DNA of 64,000 bases, taken from the NCBI GenBank assembly GCA_035293765.1, contig DATGMF010000056.1, forward strand, positions 186,001 to 250,000, given 5' to 3'. The stretch is from DASRHT01 sp035293765 (GTDB taxonomy: Bacteria > Chloroflexota > Ktedonobacteria > Ktedonobacterales > Ktedonobacteraceae). Positions 1-9,012 of this stretch are shown here, piece by piece. Both the position numbers and the translations under genes were made by a program. Each line of letters opens with the position of its first letter. Within the stretch, counting starts at the first letter, position 1. A model generated the notes under the pieces. It had not been told where the DNA came from. It did not search any database and saw only the letters and a program-made list of their open reading frames with translations.

Positions 1-2
1 CA

Positions 3-1916
3 TCTTCTGATGCTGTACCTGGCAACAAAACCGGCGAGCAGGGTGAGCAGCCCTTAACGTTACAGAATAAAGAAGGGCTCAGTAGAAGAGCTCTCAGGAG
101 GAAAAGGAAAAGAGCGAGGATGCTAGCAGCCGGCCTGTTTATCACCCGGCGGCGAGAAGAAACGTTGGACCCATCTCTTGAAAAAGCAGCCGACCCATTG
201 GCTCAGGAGAATGAGGAAAAAACTTTTGCCCACTTGACTCAGGAAACCTTGAACCTGCAAATGGCACAGCGCCTCACCGTCGTTGACGTATGTATATTAA
301 ATGAGAATTTTGAGCTTGCTCATCGGCTTCTGCTCGCCTGGGAAGCTCAGACAGGGAATTTGCAGTGTCGCTATTTCTCGCTGCTCATGCTCCTGCATCT
401 GGCTCAGTATGAGATGATGAAAAAGCTGCTTGCTCCGTTACCCCGCCTGCAAAAAAGGCAAGCTCTACTTACCTTAGCTCTTCTGCTCTCTATGGAGAGA
501 TCGCACGCGCAGGCGGTACAGGTGCTATTTGAGGAGCATACGACTTGGGAAGAGGCCATTCCAGGAATTTATCAGCAGGTCGCTGAACTATTGGCGAAAG
601 CTGCCAGAATATTGCCTCCTCATAACGTTACCCCTATCGTCAATCTAAGGAACATTGATTTTCTCGCACATACCTGTCAGCTCTGGCAACTGCCGGAACT
701 GACGGAGACAGTCCTATCGATCATACCTGAAAAGAAACGGCTCGCCTTACAACATCTTCTGAGTTTCCAGACGACCGAAGAGCGATTAACCAACTTTCAG
801 ACTCTTGAGGCGCTTGAGGACAGTAGACAAAAACATATCGGGCTTCTTCTGCTCATCTTCGCAGGTCAAAATACGCAATTACGGGCGTCTATACAGCAAT
901 GGCTGACAACGCCCCTTGAAGCTCCCATTGTTGCCATTCCTGAAAGCTTGCTGGCGCTATCTGAGGACGCGACACTAAAAGCCTTGCAGCAAAGTTTATT
1001 GTGTGCCTGCTTATATTCCCCTTATTTTGCGGCAATGGAATCGACAAAGGGATTATTACAGGAAGCGCCGTCGGTCCCCATTACACCGCAAGCTGTATTG
1101 GCGAGCCCTCAAATAGCAGCCGATGAGTTGCGGGCGATCCTCGAAGGCGAGCAGATAACGACGGAGCAGGTCAGTCGAGTACAGCAACTCATGCAAAGCT
1201 TGCCGGAATATGAACAGATATTGATAACGATGCAGCTCGGTGAACGTTTATTGCAGTCGCAGCGATGGAATAAGGCCAGATCCTACTTTCAAAAATTCGT
1301 GGTCCCGCTCTATTCACCGGTGGTTTCTCACAGCGTATCCGAGTTGCCTGAGAGCGTGTGGCAGCGTATCGAGCAGCTATTGAAGCCCATTTTTGAGCAG
1401 GAAGAGCTTAAAAAGACGCAGGAAGAGTTTCTGCTCATTCTTATTAAGATAAAACAGGAGGAGCGTGCCCTGCGATTGGTCGCGTCTATCACCTCATCCG
1501 AGAAACAGGAAAAAGTGGTTTTGCAGGCAAAAGAACTCTTTATCAAAGAGCAGCGGTGGGAATTGGCGCTGCGTGTCATTGAAAAAATGCATAATGTGAT
1601 CCATCGGGACAGGCTGATGAGGCTCTTGAGCGGTCGATTTGCCCTCGAACAGCAATGGGAATGGGCTGAGGAAGCCATAGAGAAAATTCGAGATCGTCGC
1701 CAGAAAACGCGAGCGATCCAGAAATTGGGGGAGGAGTTGTTCAATGCAGACGAGCAGCAGCGATTGATTCGCTTGATTAGACAAGCCTGGGGTAAAGCTG
1801 AGACGCGAGAAGAGGCGCTAGAACTCTTCTTGCCCATTAAAGGGCTGCTTGTTAAGCATGAAGAGCTCATTCCAGCGTTGCGCAACGCCTTTGCCTGGAC
1901 AGAGGCTTTTTTATAA
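3..1916 (+). CDS. Helical-repeat (TPR-like) protein, 5' end outside window
   Basis: No enzymatic motif is visible. The protein is almost entirely amphipathic helix pairs of the W-x-x-A-x-x-x-I type, clearest in the last 150 residues, as in TPR/PPR-like solenoids that act as protein-binding scaffolds. An ATG at 120 would give 598 residues, but the frame stays open upstream to base 3 and reads as plausible polar protein ending in a basic stretch (LSRRALRRKRKRARM). The AGGAGG at 96-101 is too far from that ATG, so the real start probably lies outside the window. It converges with the next gene, which has the same kind of repeats, with only 6 bp between them. The function is unknown. Confidence 0.7.
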   Translation, partial: SSDAVPGNKTGEQGEQPLTLQNKEGLSRRALRRKRKRARMLAAGLFITRRREETLDPSLEKAADPLAQENEEKTFAHLTQETLNLQMAQRLTVVDVCILNENFELAHRLLLAWEAQTGNLQCRYFSLLMLLHLAQYEMMKKLLAPLPRLQKRQALLTLALLLSMERSHAQAVQVLFEEHTTWEEAIPGIYQQVAELLAKAARILPPHNVTPIVNLRNIDFLAHTCQLWQLPELTETVLSIIPEKKRLALQHLLSFQTTEERLTNFQTLEALEDSRQKHIGLLLLIFAGQNTQLRASIQQWLTTPLEAPIVAIPESLLALSEDATLKALQQSLLCACLYSPYFAAMESTKGLLQEAPSVPITPQAVLASPQIAADELRAILEGEQITTEQVSRVQQLMQSLPEYEQILITMQLGERLLQSQRWNKARSYFQKFVVPLYSPVVSHSVSELPESVWQRIEQLLKPIFEQEELKKTQEEFLLILIKIKQEERALRLVASITSSEKQEKVVLQAKELFIKEQRWELALRVIEKMHNVIHRDRLMRLLSGRFALEQQWEWAEEAIEKIRDRRQKTRAIQKLGEELFNADEQQRLIRLIRQAWGKAETREEALELFLPIKGLLVKHEELIPALRNAFAWTEAFL

Positions 1917-1922
1917 GAGCTA

Positions 1923-3896
1923 TCATCCCTGCTGCCATAACAATTGCAAACTGTACAGTTCCGCTTCCTCAAAGTGCTCCTCATACGTTGGGTCGGAAGT
2001 TTGCAGGAGCTCTGTCCAGATTTGACCGGCTCTCCGACTGATTGCTTTGAGTTGCGTCTCTACATGTGCCCAGGATTGAGCATCACCCATACCTCGGATG
2101 AGCTCCAGGTAAAGCAATAAACCCTCATGCGTTGCAGGCATAGCCATAAGTTCCTGCTCCAGCATTTGCCAGATTTGTTCTGCCCACTCTTTTTGTCCAG
2201 CGAGCCATAAGCCGCCCGCGAGTTCGGAATGCGCGCGTATTCTCAGCCCCGCTCGCTCAATCTGCTGGAGCGCCAGTTCTGCCCTGGACCACTGCTGTGC
2301 ATTGCTATAAGCGCTGGAGAGGGCGCGCCTCATCAAATCTTGTTGCTGCGTTGTCGCAGCATCCTTTAGCATTTCCTCGGCCTGTTGCCAGCAGCTCTCA
2401 GCCGCCTCGCCCTGCTGATCAAGCAGCAGAAGTTCGCCAAGCTTGCTCAGGGCCGATACCTTCCTTTCTATCTGGACAATTTGCGCTATCAATTGCTGCG
2501 CCTGTTCCCATTGCTGAGTTTGTGCCAGAGCTTTACAAAAAACGTAGAGAACTTCGTCCTTCTCGGCTGTATGGGGAAGAGGTGCCAGCAGCATCATACC
2601 TTTTTGCCAGACCTTTTCAGCTATTTCGTGACGTTGTCTTGACCACAGGACAGCGCCATAACGAAAGTAAAAACTGGCTTTCTCCAGGTCATTTTGCTCA
2701 ATCTGATCGATAATCTCCTGTGCATGCCCCCTCTGATCGATGAGTGCATAGCTATAGGCCATGATCGTCCATAACCTGGCGTACCGCGCGCTATAGGTGA
2801 TCTTCGAGAGGCTCGCCTCTATCTGTTTGCAGGCATTCAGTGCCTGCTCGTTTGCCCCTGCCTGGACAGCGGCCTCAACGCAATACGCTAGCGCCTCTAT
2901 TTTGCGCACCGATGTTTGCGGCAGCAGGCCGATAAACTCCTGCGCTTGCTGCCAATATCTCGTCCTGGCGAAGGCTTTGCTCATGAGGAAAAGCAAGCGC
3001 AGGCGCAAGGACCTGTCAGCAAAAGAAGAGATCAGCAGATTGATCCGATGGGCGTGCGTCAGGTGACTATGAAATTGGAAGAGGGTCGTTACTTCCTGCT
3101 GAACGCTTTGGTATGAGCCTTTTTTGTGCTGCTGCATTGCCAGCGTAAACTTTTCGAGCACATCCTGGATATTGAAGGTCTGTGCAACCAGGCGTTGATC
3201 CGCAATAGCGACCTTGCCTTCAGATTGGATATGCCAGGTGAGTGGACGCGTGCCATGCTGCTCGATGAGAACGCGCAATTGCGTGCTCCAGGCCCGCTTG
3301 AACTTCGTTTGCTGCCAGGAGATGCTACCTTCAGCGATATGTTTTAGCTGCTCTGCCGCCCACAACTGAGCCCGGTCGCTATCCAGATCTATCTCGTTGA
3401 GGGGAGGTGGGGTAATATGCTGTGCTTCGGGCCATTGCGCAGGATCAATAGTTTCAGGTAGAAAGATATTGTGTCGCCATTCGTAATAGAATGGCAGCCC
3501 CATCGACTTCTCGGTGGTCTTTCCTCCTTTCTGGTAGATTTGTAACAGCCCCTTTCTGTTCTTGACCTGCCAGAGTTTATCTTTTTTCTCTCCTTTAAGC
3601 GGTTGAAAGGTGATATACTGCTGCACATGCAATTGTTCTAAAATGGTATTGACAAAAGAGGGATTGCGCAACTTTAAGAACAGGACTATCTGTCTGGTTG
3701 TACAAGGAGCAAGATCCAGCAGGCAGCGGATAACAAATTGTTCAATAGGGGTATCAACGATGCGCTGCTGGATGGTGAGTTGTACCGATCCTTTCACCAT
3801 AAAGAGTGGCAGGGCCACCATTGTCTGCTCACCCTCAGTAACTACCTGCCAGGGGGAGAGGGCCATCGCATCAGACGGTCGCCAGCTCATTACCAT
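1923..3896 (-). CDS. Winged-helix/helical-repeat hypothetical protein
   Basis: About 657 residues. An N-terminal segment (roughly residues 50-130) has the helix-turn-helix plus wing pattern of a winged helix; the C-terminal 400 residues are TPR-like helix pairs rich in QQW-x-x-A motifs. The ATG at 3896 is preferred because GGAAAGGTGAT lies just before it; a longer reading to 3959 would run into the upstream helicase. The helicase stop (TGA, 3900-3898) sits 1 base before this start, so the two are translationally coupled. A DNA-associated adaptor for the helicase is a reasonable inference, but no close family is recognised. Confidence 0.72.
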   Translation of the reverse strand: MVMSWRPSDAMALSPWQVVTEGEQTMVALPLFMVKGSVQLTIQQRIVDTPIEQFVIRCLLDLAPCTTRQIVLFLKLRNPSFVNTILEQLHVQQYITFQPLKGEKKDKLWQVKNRKGLLQIYQKGGKTTEKSMGLPFYYEWRHNIFLPETIDPAQWPEAQHITPPPLNEIDLDSDRAQLWAAEQLKHIAEGSISWQQTKFKRAWSTQLRVLIEQHGTRPLTWHIQSEGKVAIADQRLVAQTFNIQDVLEKFTLAMQQHKKGSYQSVQQEVTTLFQFHSHLTHAHRINLLISSFADRSLRLRLLFLMSKAFARTRYWQQAQEFIGLLPQTSVRKIEALAYCVEAAVQAGANEQALNACKQIEASLSKITYSARYARLWTIMAYSYALIDQRGHAQEIIDQIEQNDLEKASFYFRYGAVLWSRQRHEIAEKVWQKGMMLLAPLPHTAEKDEVLYVFCKALAQTQQWEQAQQLIAQIVQIERKVSALSKLGELLLLDQQGEAAESCWQQAEEMLKDAATTQQQDLMRRALSSAYSNAQQWSRAELALQQIERAGLRIRAHSELAGGLWLAGQKEWAEQIWQMLEQELMAMPATHEGLLLYLELIRGMGDAQSWAHVETQLKAISRRAGQIWTELLQTSDPTYEEHFEEAELYSLQLLWQQG

Positions 3897-3897
3897 A

Positions 3898-6834
3898 TCA
3901 CCTTTCCTCTCCGGGGGTAGAGAAACGTACGCCAACATGCGTTCTGAGCGATTTAGCAACAGAGAGTATCTTTTGATAGAACTTGCGCGCTTCCCCTTTT
4001 AGTCCGGTATAGTTGTGCGTCGAGCCAAAGATGAGCAGGAGCCGGCGAGCGCGACTCATGGCAACATTAATACGCCTCGGATCGGCCAGGAAAGAAGAAG
4101 GCATGGTGTTTTTGTCATTGAGTACCAGACTGAGGAGAATAATATCCTGTTCCCTCCCCTGAAACGCGTCAACCGTGCCAAATTCGACCAGGATGTCTGC
4201 TGGAACGTCTTGCATCTGCTGCTTGTAGAGCGATTGCAGCAGATTAGTTTGAGCGCGATAGACCGAGATGACGCCGATCTCTAAAGGTCGTATCTGGCAT
4301 GGAGAGGAACTCGCTCCCAGCTTATCAATAATGTCTTTTAATACGCCGATAATCAGAAAAGCTTCGGCTTGATTGAGGCGTGACTCTCCTTCCTGCTGAT
4401 GTATCCAGTATTTGTTAGGAGAGGTGTCGATCCAGGCCAGATGAGCCTCCGCATTGGGCAACCACCAGCAGGTCTCTAGAAAATGCTCCCGCTCTTCATC
4501 TCGACAGCCCTGCGTTAACGCTCCATGATAAAACTGATTGATCGTCCCCATAATCTGAGAATGCATACGGTACTGCCGCGTGAGCATTAGCGTACGCTGA
4601 TAGTGAGGAGCTCGCTGTGATAGGTATTCAAAACGTTCGGCAAAAAATGCTGAGAAGAAGTGGCGTTGAATGGTTTTTAAGTTCATTGAGACCTGATCAT
4701 CGTTGTCAGCATACTTTTTTGCCAGCTCATGCAATTGTTCGGCCATCTCAGAATGAATAAGCGGGGGAAGCTGTTTATGGTCTCCCACGAGAATAATTTT
4801 TTTGCCAAAGAGACAGGGGATCAGCAATTCATTGGCGGAAGCTTTCGATACTTCATCAATGATGACGTAATCGAAGCCTTTCTGGCGAATGTTGGTAATC
4901 GTATTCAGAAAACCGTAGGTGCCGCTATGGACGCAGGTAGTGCCGTAGACGTTCGCGTTTTGCAGAAACATCTCCCAGACGTGTTTGGGCACCTCAATAC
5001 CGTCCTGCTGTAACGCTGCCAACCAATCTTCGAGAATAGAGATGCGTCGGGCCAGCGTGTGGATATCCCAGCCTTCGCTGGCTACATATTCCCAGTTCTT
5101 CTTCATCTCGACGATATCTTCATAGTACGGAATGCCTTCCTCGTGCCAGTGGAGCATATCTTTGACCGTGGTCGGAATGAGATCGTAATAGCGCTGCCAG
5201 TAAATCTGTAAAGCCTGTAGTGAATGCTGGGCGCTTCCGTATTTTATCTGCGTTTGCAGTGTTTTACATTGCTCCTGTGCTATAGCCAGCAGTTGCTGTG
5301 TGTCCGCAAGTGTGGCTTCGCACTCCTGCAACGCTAAACATTGTTGCTGCACCTGCATTAACTGAGCTTGCAGGGCGCAGAGATCAAGCTCTTGTTTGCT
5401 GATGAAGCTCTGATAATGCAACTGAATGCCTTCCCAGCATTCGACAAAGAGGGGATATAGTTCAAAAAAGTAGCGTAATGCTTCAAGATCCGCTTTGACC
5501 CCATCAACAATGGAAGCAAGCCAGCGTCTCACAGCACTGCCCTCGACGAACTCCAGGCCGATCTCGTGCATCTTTCTTTGATTGCCAATACGCACCGCCA
5601 GAATGTCAGCGTGTTCAGCCAGGCGAGAGAGGGCATTATCAACGGCCAGATTGGTCTGCGAGGCAATCAGCACAACGCCGCCCTGTTGGACGATCTGATA
5701 ACATAGCTCTGCAATAAAAGTCGTTTTACCCGTGCCCGGCGGCCCCTGCAAAAGAAAAAAGTCAGGTGTAGCCAGAGCAAGTTGAATGGCCTGTTTCTGC
5801 TCCTCGTTCAGATCATCACGCAGATAGCGTTGAATGGGCGTCTGTAGATCCTCTTCGCTCAGTGGGGGAATTGCGTTCACCAGCTCTTCATTATCGCCAA
5901 ATAAAAAAAGGTCAAGCGGTAGTACGCCGGGCAGCCTTGTATACGTTAGCAGACGTGTCAGGGCATCCCTCTGAATCGTCAGATCACCGATAGGATTAAA
6001 TTCAAATTTTGATTGAGTCGCCAGTGTACGCAGCAATGCATCTGGTACCGGGTTTGTATCATCGGTTTTCAGCAGTAGCACGCCATTTTCCGCTTCATAG
6101 TGTTGAATCGAAAATGGGTAATATATCTGTTTTCTCTTCTTTTTAGCTTTTTTCCCCTTTAATACCAGGCTTATTTTGCGTTTTTTATCGACGCACATCA
6201 GTAATTGCTCTGAACAACGCTTATTATCTTTTTCTGAGAGCCTGATCTCCAGCATGCCCGAATGCAATAATTTGCAATCAACCGTTGTAAACGTAAAACT
6301 TTGACTTTTGGCAGTTGCAATGGCTGCATCCAGGTATTCCATGTTGAGCAGCGTTCTACCTTCGAGCCGAGCGCGGCGTAACCGCTCTTCCTTTAATAAA
6401 AGTTCGTGCAGCGTTTGTAACTGCCGGTCATCAGCAGGTACTTCGGCACTAAAAATACCCAGGCAATTTATCCTCGTCTCATAGTGCTGGCACTGCTTCA
6501 GACTGATCTCTCTGGCAAACGTTACAGGGACGACATTATCAATGCACGTTGCTCCGTCTTGTGCATGAGCCAGAAAACGCCATGCAGCGAGCGCATTGAT
6601 GTGGGGGAAGCGAATGCCAATTTGACTTTTCGCTTTGTTCTGCCAGCAGACATAAACCAGGAGCTGAGCCGGCTCCTGCTCATTGTGAAATAACGCCTGT
6701 AATGCTGTGAGGGTTGCTTCAGACGCTGCCGCGTCCACCATAGATGATACGAGCCTCTGTTCAACAGCGCAAGGAAGAAAAAACAGCGTGATAGGCGAAT
6801 GGGTAGAAGAAGTGCGAATCGCTTGCGTCACCAT
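3898..6834 (-). CDS. Superfamily 1 DNA/RNA helicase (Upf1/Dna2-like AAA domains)
   Basis: About 978 residues from the ATG at 6834, which has AGGTGG 7 bases upstream; an earlier in-frame start at 6924 lacks a good site. Walker A is GPPGTGKT at about residues 364-371. Motif II is VIIDEVSKA, motif III VGDHKQLPPL, motif IV/V LTRQYRMHSQI, and the C-terminal motifs are GTVDAFQGREQD and NVAMSRARRLL. This is the AAA_11/AAA_12 arrangement of Upf1-type SF1 helicases. A lysine-rich patch lies near residues 225-235, and a coiled-coil-like insertion of about 150 residues separates motifs I and II. No nuclease domain is evident. It is the first gene of a two-gene operon and diverges from a CHAT protease. 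Confidence 0.9.
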   Translation of the reverse strand: MVTQAIRTSSTHSPITLFFLPCAVEQRLVSSMVDAAASEATLTALQALFHNEQEPAQLLVYVCWQNKAKSQIGIRFPHINALAAWRFLAHAQDGATCIDNVVPVTFAREISLKQCQHYETRINCLGIFSAEVPADDRQLQTLHELLLKEERLRRARLEGRTLLNMEYLDAAIATAKSQSFTFTTVDCKLLHSGMLEIRLSEKDNKRCSEQLLMCVDKKRKISLVLKGKKAKKKRKQIYYPFSIQHYEAENGVLLLKTDDTNPVPDALLRTLATQSKFEFNPIGDLTIQRDALTRLLTYTRLPGVLPLDLFLFGDNEELVNAIPPLSEEDLQTPIQRYLRDDLNEEQKQAIQLALATPDFFLLQGPPGTGKTTFIAELCYQIVQQGGVVLIASQTNLAVDNALSRLAEHADILAVRIGNQRKMHEIGLEFVEGSAVRRWLASIVDGVKADLEALRYFFELYPLFVECWEGIQLHYQSFISKQELDLCALQAQLMQVQQQCLALQECEATLADTQQLLAIAQEQCKTLQTQIKYGSAQHSLQALQIYWQRYYDLIPTTVKDMLHWHEEGIPYYEDIVEMKKNWEYVASEGWDIHTLARRISILEDWLAALQQDGIEVPKHVWEMFLQNANVYGTTCVHSGTYGFLNTITNIRQKGFDYVIIDEVSKASANELLIPCLFGKKIILVGDHKQLPPLIHSEMAEQLHELAKKYADNDDQVSMNLKTIQRHFFSAFFAERFEYLSQRAPHYQRTLMLTRQYRMHSQIMGTINQFYHGALTQGCRDEEREHFLETCWWLPNAEAHLAWIDTSPNKYWIHQQEGESRLNQAEAFLIIGVLKDIIDKLGASSSPCQIRPLEIGVISVYRAQTNLLQSLYKQQMQDVPADILVEFGTVDAFQGREQDIILLSLVLNDKNTMPSSFLADPRRINVAMSRARRLLLIFGSTHNYTGLKGEARKFYQKILSVAKSLRTHVGVRFSTPGEER

Positions 6835-7013
6835 AATTCTGCCACCTGGTATGGCTATGATAGATGAATGATGCTGTGTATTAAGAATTCCTGTATTCCT
6901 GATATTGCTATGGCAGCTTCTCAAGAATGATAATTAAGAACAGATCATGTCTAACATAGAGAGCTATCTTTGACCTTTGTATATCATTGCGTTTAAGTAT
7001 AAGGTAATTCTTT

Positions 7014-7042
7014 TTGACAGTAAAGGCTAGTAGCCATAAAAT
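7014..7042 (+). promoter_or_regulatory. Sigma-70-type promoter of the CHAT gene
   Basis: TTGACA at 7014-7019 and TAAAAT at 7037-7042 with a 17-base spacer, about 45 bases before the CHAT start. It lies in the 258-base divergent interval between helicase and CHAT gene, where I see nothing else clear. Confidence 0.65.
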
Positions 7043-7092
7043 GTGATAATCATAGACTTTAAAAAGAATAGAATATCTGAAAGGAGAATGTG

Positions 7093-8475
7093 ATGATTCA
7101 GGGCAGGAGGGAACCTCTACACAATAATGCGCGCCAGCCTCTCCGCTACCACGATTTTGCCATTCGCTTTAGCCAATATGATGAGTCTAGCAGCACATTC
7201 AAAGTCTGGGTTGAAGGCGAGACCCCCGGTGGCAGTATGCGCCCTGATGATGCAGTTCTCTGTGCATATACGCCAGCCGACTTTGGGAACGATCCTACCT
7301 CAAAAAAGGGCGGCATACTTGACAGATTAGAGCGGCGCAAGCTCAACGCCGGAGAAATGTATGCTCTGGGGCATTTACTTGCTAACATGGCGTTACCTGA
7401 AGGTATTGTCCGTAACCTCTTGCAGCGTAGCCTTGCCGCCCTGGCTGCTGACGAAGGGCTGAGAATACGTATGCACCTCGATCCGTTAGTGCTCGTTCAA
7501 CTACCCTGGGAATTTATGGCCCTGCCACAGGTGACAGGCGAGCCAAAGCCTACTGATTTTCTGGCTTTACGGCGTGAAATCTCGCTCGTGCGCGCAGACA
7601 GCGTTGAGTCGGCCATCCGTCCTTTACCCGACCAGAACCAGCTCAGGGTGGTAGGCGTTTTTTCCAGTCCAACCGACTTGTCGCCTCTTGCAGTCGAGAA
7701 AGATAAACTTGCCCTTCAGGAAGCCCTGGAACTGTTCCAGAAGGCTGCAGGACAAAAGATAATCTCAACCATATGGGTTGAAGATCCTGCAACGCGTCTT
7801 GCGCTGGAACAGGCGCTATTAGATGGCGTTGATATTTTCCATTTCGCCGGTCATGCCATGTTTGACGCACAAATCAGGCAAGAGGGCTTTATTGTGTTGG
7901 AGCGGGAAGATTACTCCAGCGAGAGGTATAGCGGCGAGCGTCTGGCTCAACTGCTGCGAAACGCGGGCGCTCGTCTGGCGATATTAGGCGCATGCGAGAC
8001 GGGGCGTCGCAATGAGCAGAGAATGTGGAATGGCCTTGCTCCAGCTTTGACGCGCGAAAAAATACCAGCCGTACTGGCCCATCAATTCGATATTTACGAT
8101 GCCAACGCGGCCCTGGTGGCTGAAAGAGTATACCTGCGCATTATGACCGGCTATACCATTGATGAAGCAGTATTCGAGGCCCGTCAGGCCATTTACCAGC
8201 GCAAAGGTTTAGAGAGCCGTGATTGGGGCGCGCCGGTGCTCTACCTGCACGATAAAACAGGAATACTCTTTCCCATTCCAGAAGTGGACGCTTCAGCAGG
8301 CAACCCGAACATGCCATTTATACAGGTAGTAAACGCCTTCAAAAAAGTTTCGGGTGATGTGATTGACGTGAAGCTGCACAAAATGAAACGAGGCCATGTT
8401 TCCATCAATGACAGTGTTGATGTCATTGATGAGCATGGCTCGTTCACCAGCCTGGAGATTGATGAGTTAACGTAA
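7093..8475 (+). CDS. CHAT-domain caspase-like protease
   Basis: About 460 residues. The CHAT (caspase HetF-associated with TPRs) peptidase core is shown by FHFAGHA with the catalytic His near residue 254 and LGACETGR with the catalytic Cys near residue 301. The N-terminal 170 residues carry the usual lead-in with LPWEF. A C-terminal tail of about 60 residues after the CHAT fold is a small separate module. AAGGAG at 7081-7086 favours the ATG at 7093 over a GTG three bases earlier. CHAT proteases often serve as effectors of defence or cell-death systems; the divergent helicase/solenoid operon makes that plausible here but is not proof. Confidence 0.9.
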   Translation: MIQGRREPLHNNARQPLRYHDFAIRFSQYDESSSTFKVWVEGETPGGSMRPDDAVLCAYTPADFGNDPTSKKGGILDRLERRKLNAGEMYALGHLLANMALPEGIVRNLLQRSLAALAADEGLRIRMHLDPLVLVQLPWEFMALPQVTGEPKPTDFLALRREISLVRADSVESAIRPLPDQNQLRVVGVFSSPTDLSPLAVEKDKLALQEALELFQKAAGQKIISTIWVEDPATRLALEQALLDGVDIFHFAGHAMFDAQIRQEGFIVLEREDYSSERYSGERLAQLLRNAGARLAILGACETGRRNEQRMWNGLAPALTREKIPAVLAHQFDIYDANAALVAERVYLRIMTGYTIDEAVFEARQAIYQRKGLESRDWGAPVLYLHDKTGILFPIPEVDASAGNPNMPFIQVVNAFKKVSGDVIDVKLHKMKRGHVSINDSVDVIDEHGSFTSLEIDELT

Positions 8476-8544
8476 AAGGTCTAAGCATGTAGCGTTGCGG
8501 GATAGCTATCAGGCGTTGGCCTTGAGGATGCGAGTTTGTTCAAA

Positions 8545-8592
8545 AGCCATTGCAGATGTTTTCCTTCTAACATCAGAACGTCTGCAATGGCT
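8545..8592. terminator. Bidirectional hairpin between convergent genes
   Basis: A 12-base inverted repeat (AGCCATTGCAGA / TCTGCAATGGCT) encloses a second stem (GATGTT / AACATC). It lies between the ends of the CHAT gene and the cupredoxin gene. There is no T-run, so it may act as a processing or weak termination hairpin. Confidence 0.5.
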
Positions 8593-8609
8593 CTGTGGTT
8601 GACATAGCG

Positions 8610-8996
8610 TTATGTAACAATAACTATCATATCCATAGTCGCAGGATGAGCAGTACAGGTCAGATGGAATGTGCCCGCGATATTCCAGGGGGGCGATGTC
8701 CAGGACTCTCCGATGTCAATGCGTATGCCAGCAAGGCCGCCGAAATCAGGAGCCCCCGCTTCGCTCTCCTGTATTCCCAGTTTTCCTACAGTCAAAATAT
8801 GCAGGGAGCCGTCGCCCGCATCATCCACGAAGGTAATGGTCGAGCCTTTTTTGATAGTGATTGATGGTACGGCGAAGGATGCTCCAAGCAATTTCACTGT
8901 ATTTGGGTTGTTAACCTTAGAGCCAGATGCGTCACCACAAGCAACAACCAGCGTGAGAACGGCGCAGCAGGCCAGCAGGAAAAACCCCTTCTTCAC
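8610..8996 (-). CDS. Cupredoxin-like copper lipoprotein
   Basis: About 128 residues from a GTG at 8996 preceded by AAGGGGG; this start gives a textbook lipoprotein signal (MKKGFFLLACC... LVVAC|GDAS) with the lipid-attached Cys near residue 20. The mature part is a plastocyanin-like beta fold ending in CTAHPATM. With the upstream SLHILTVG this supplies the His, Cys, His and Met ligands of a type 1 copper site. It should sit outside the membrane and carry electrons or bind copper. It is the last gene of the peptide/PaaK-like/presenilin-like operon, 16 bases after the gene before it. Confidence 0.85.
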   Translation of the reverse strand: MKKGFFLLACCAVLTLVVACGDASGSKVNNPNTVKLLGASFAVPSITIKKGSTITFVDDAGDGSLHILTVGKLGIQESEAGAPDFGGLAGIRIDIGESWTSPPWNIAGTFHLTCTAHPATMDMIVIVT

Positions 8997-9012
8997 AGAG
9001 ACCCCCTTCTCT

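Noticed and set aside
1328..1984. 218-codon minus-strand frame
   Set aside because: Antisense of the helical-repeat gene; no ribosome site and Ser/Arg-rich shadow composition.
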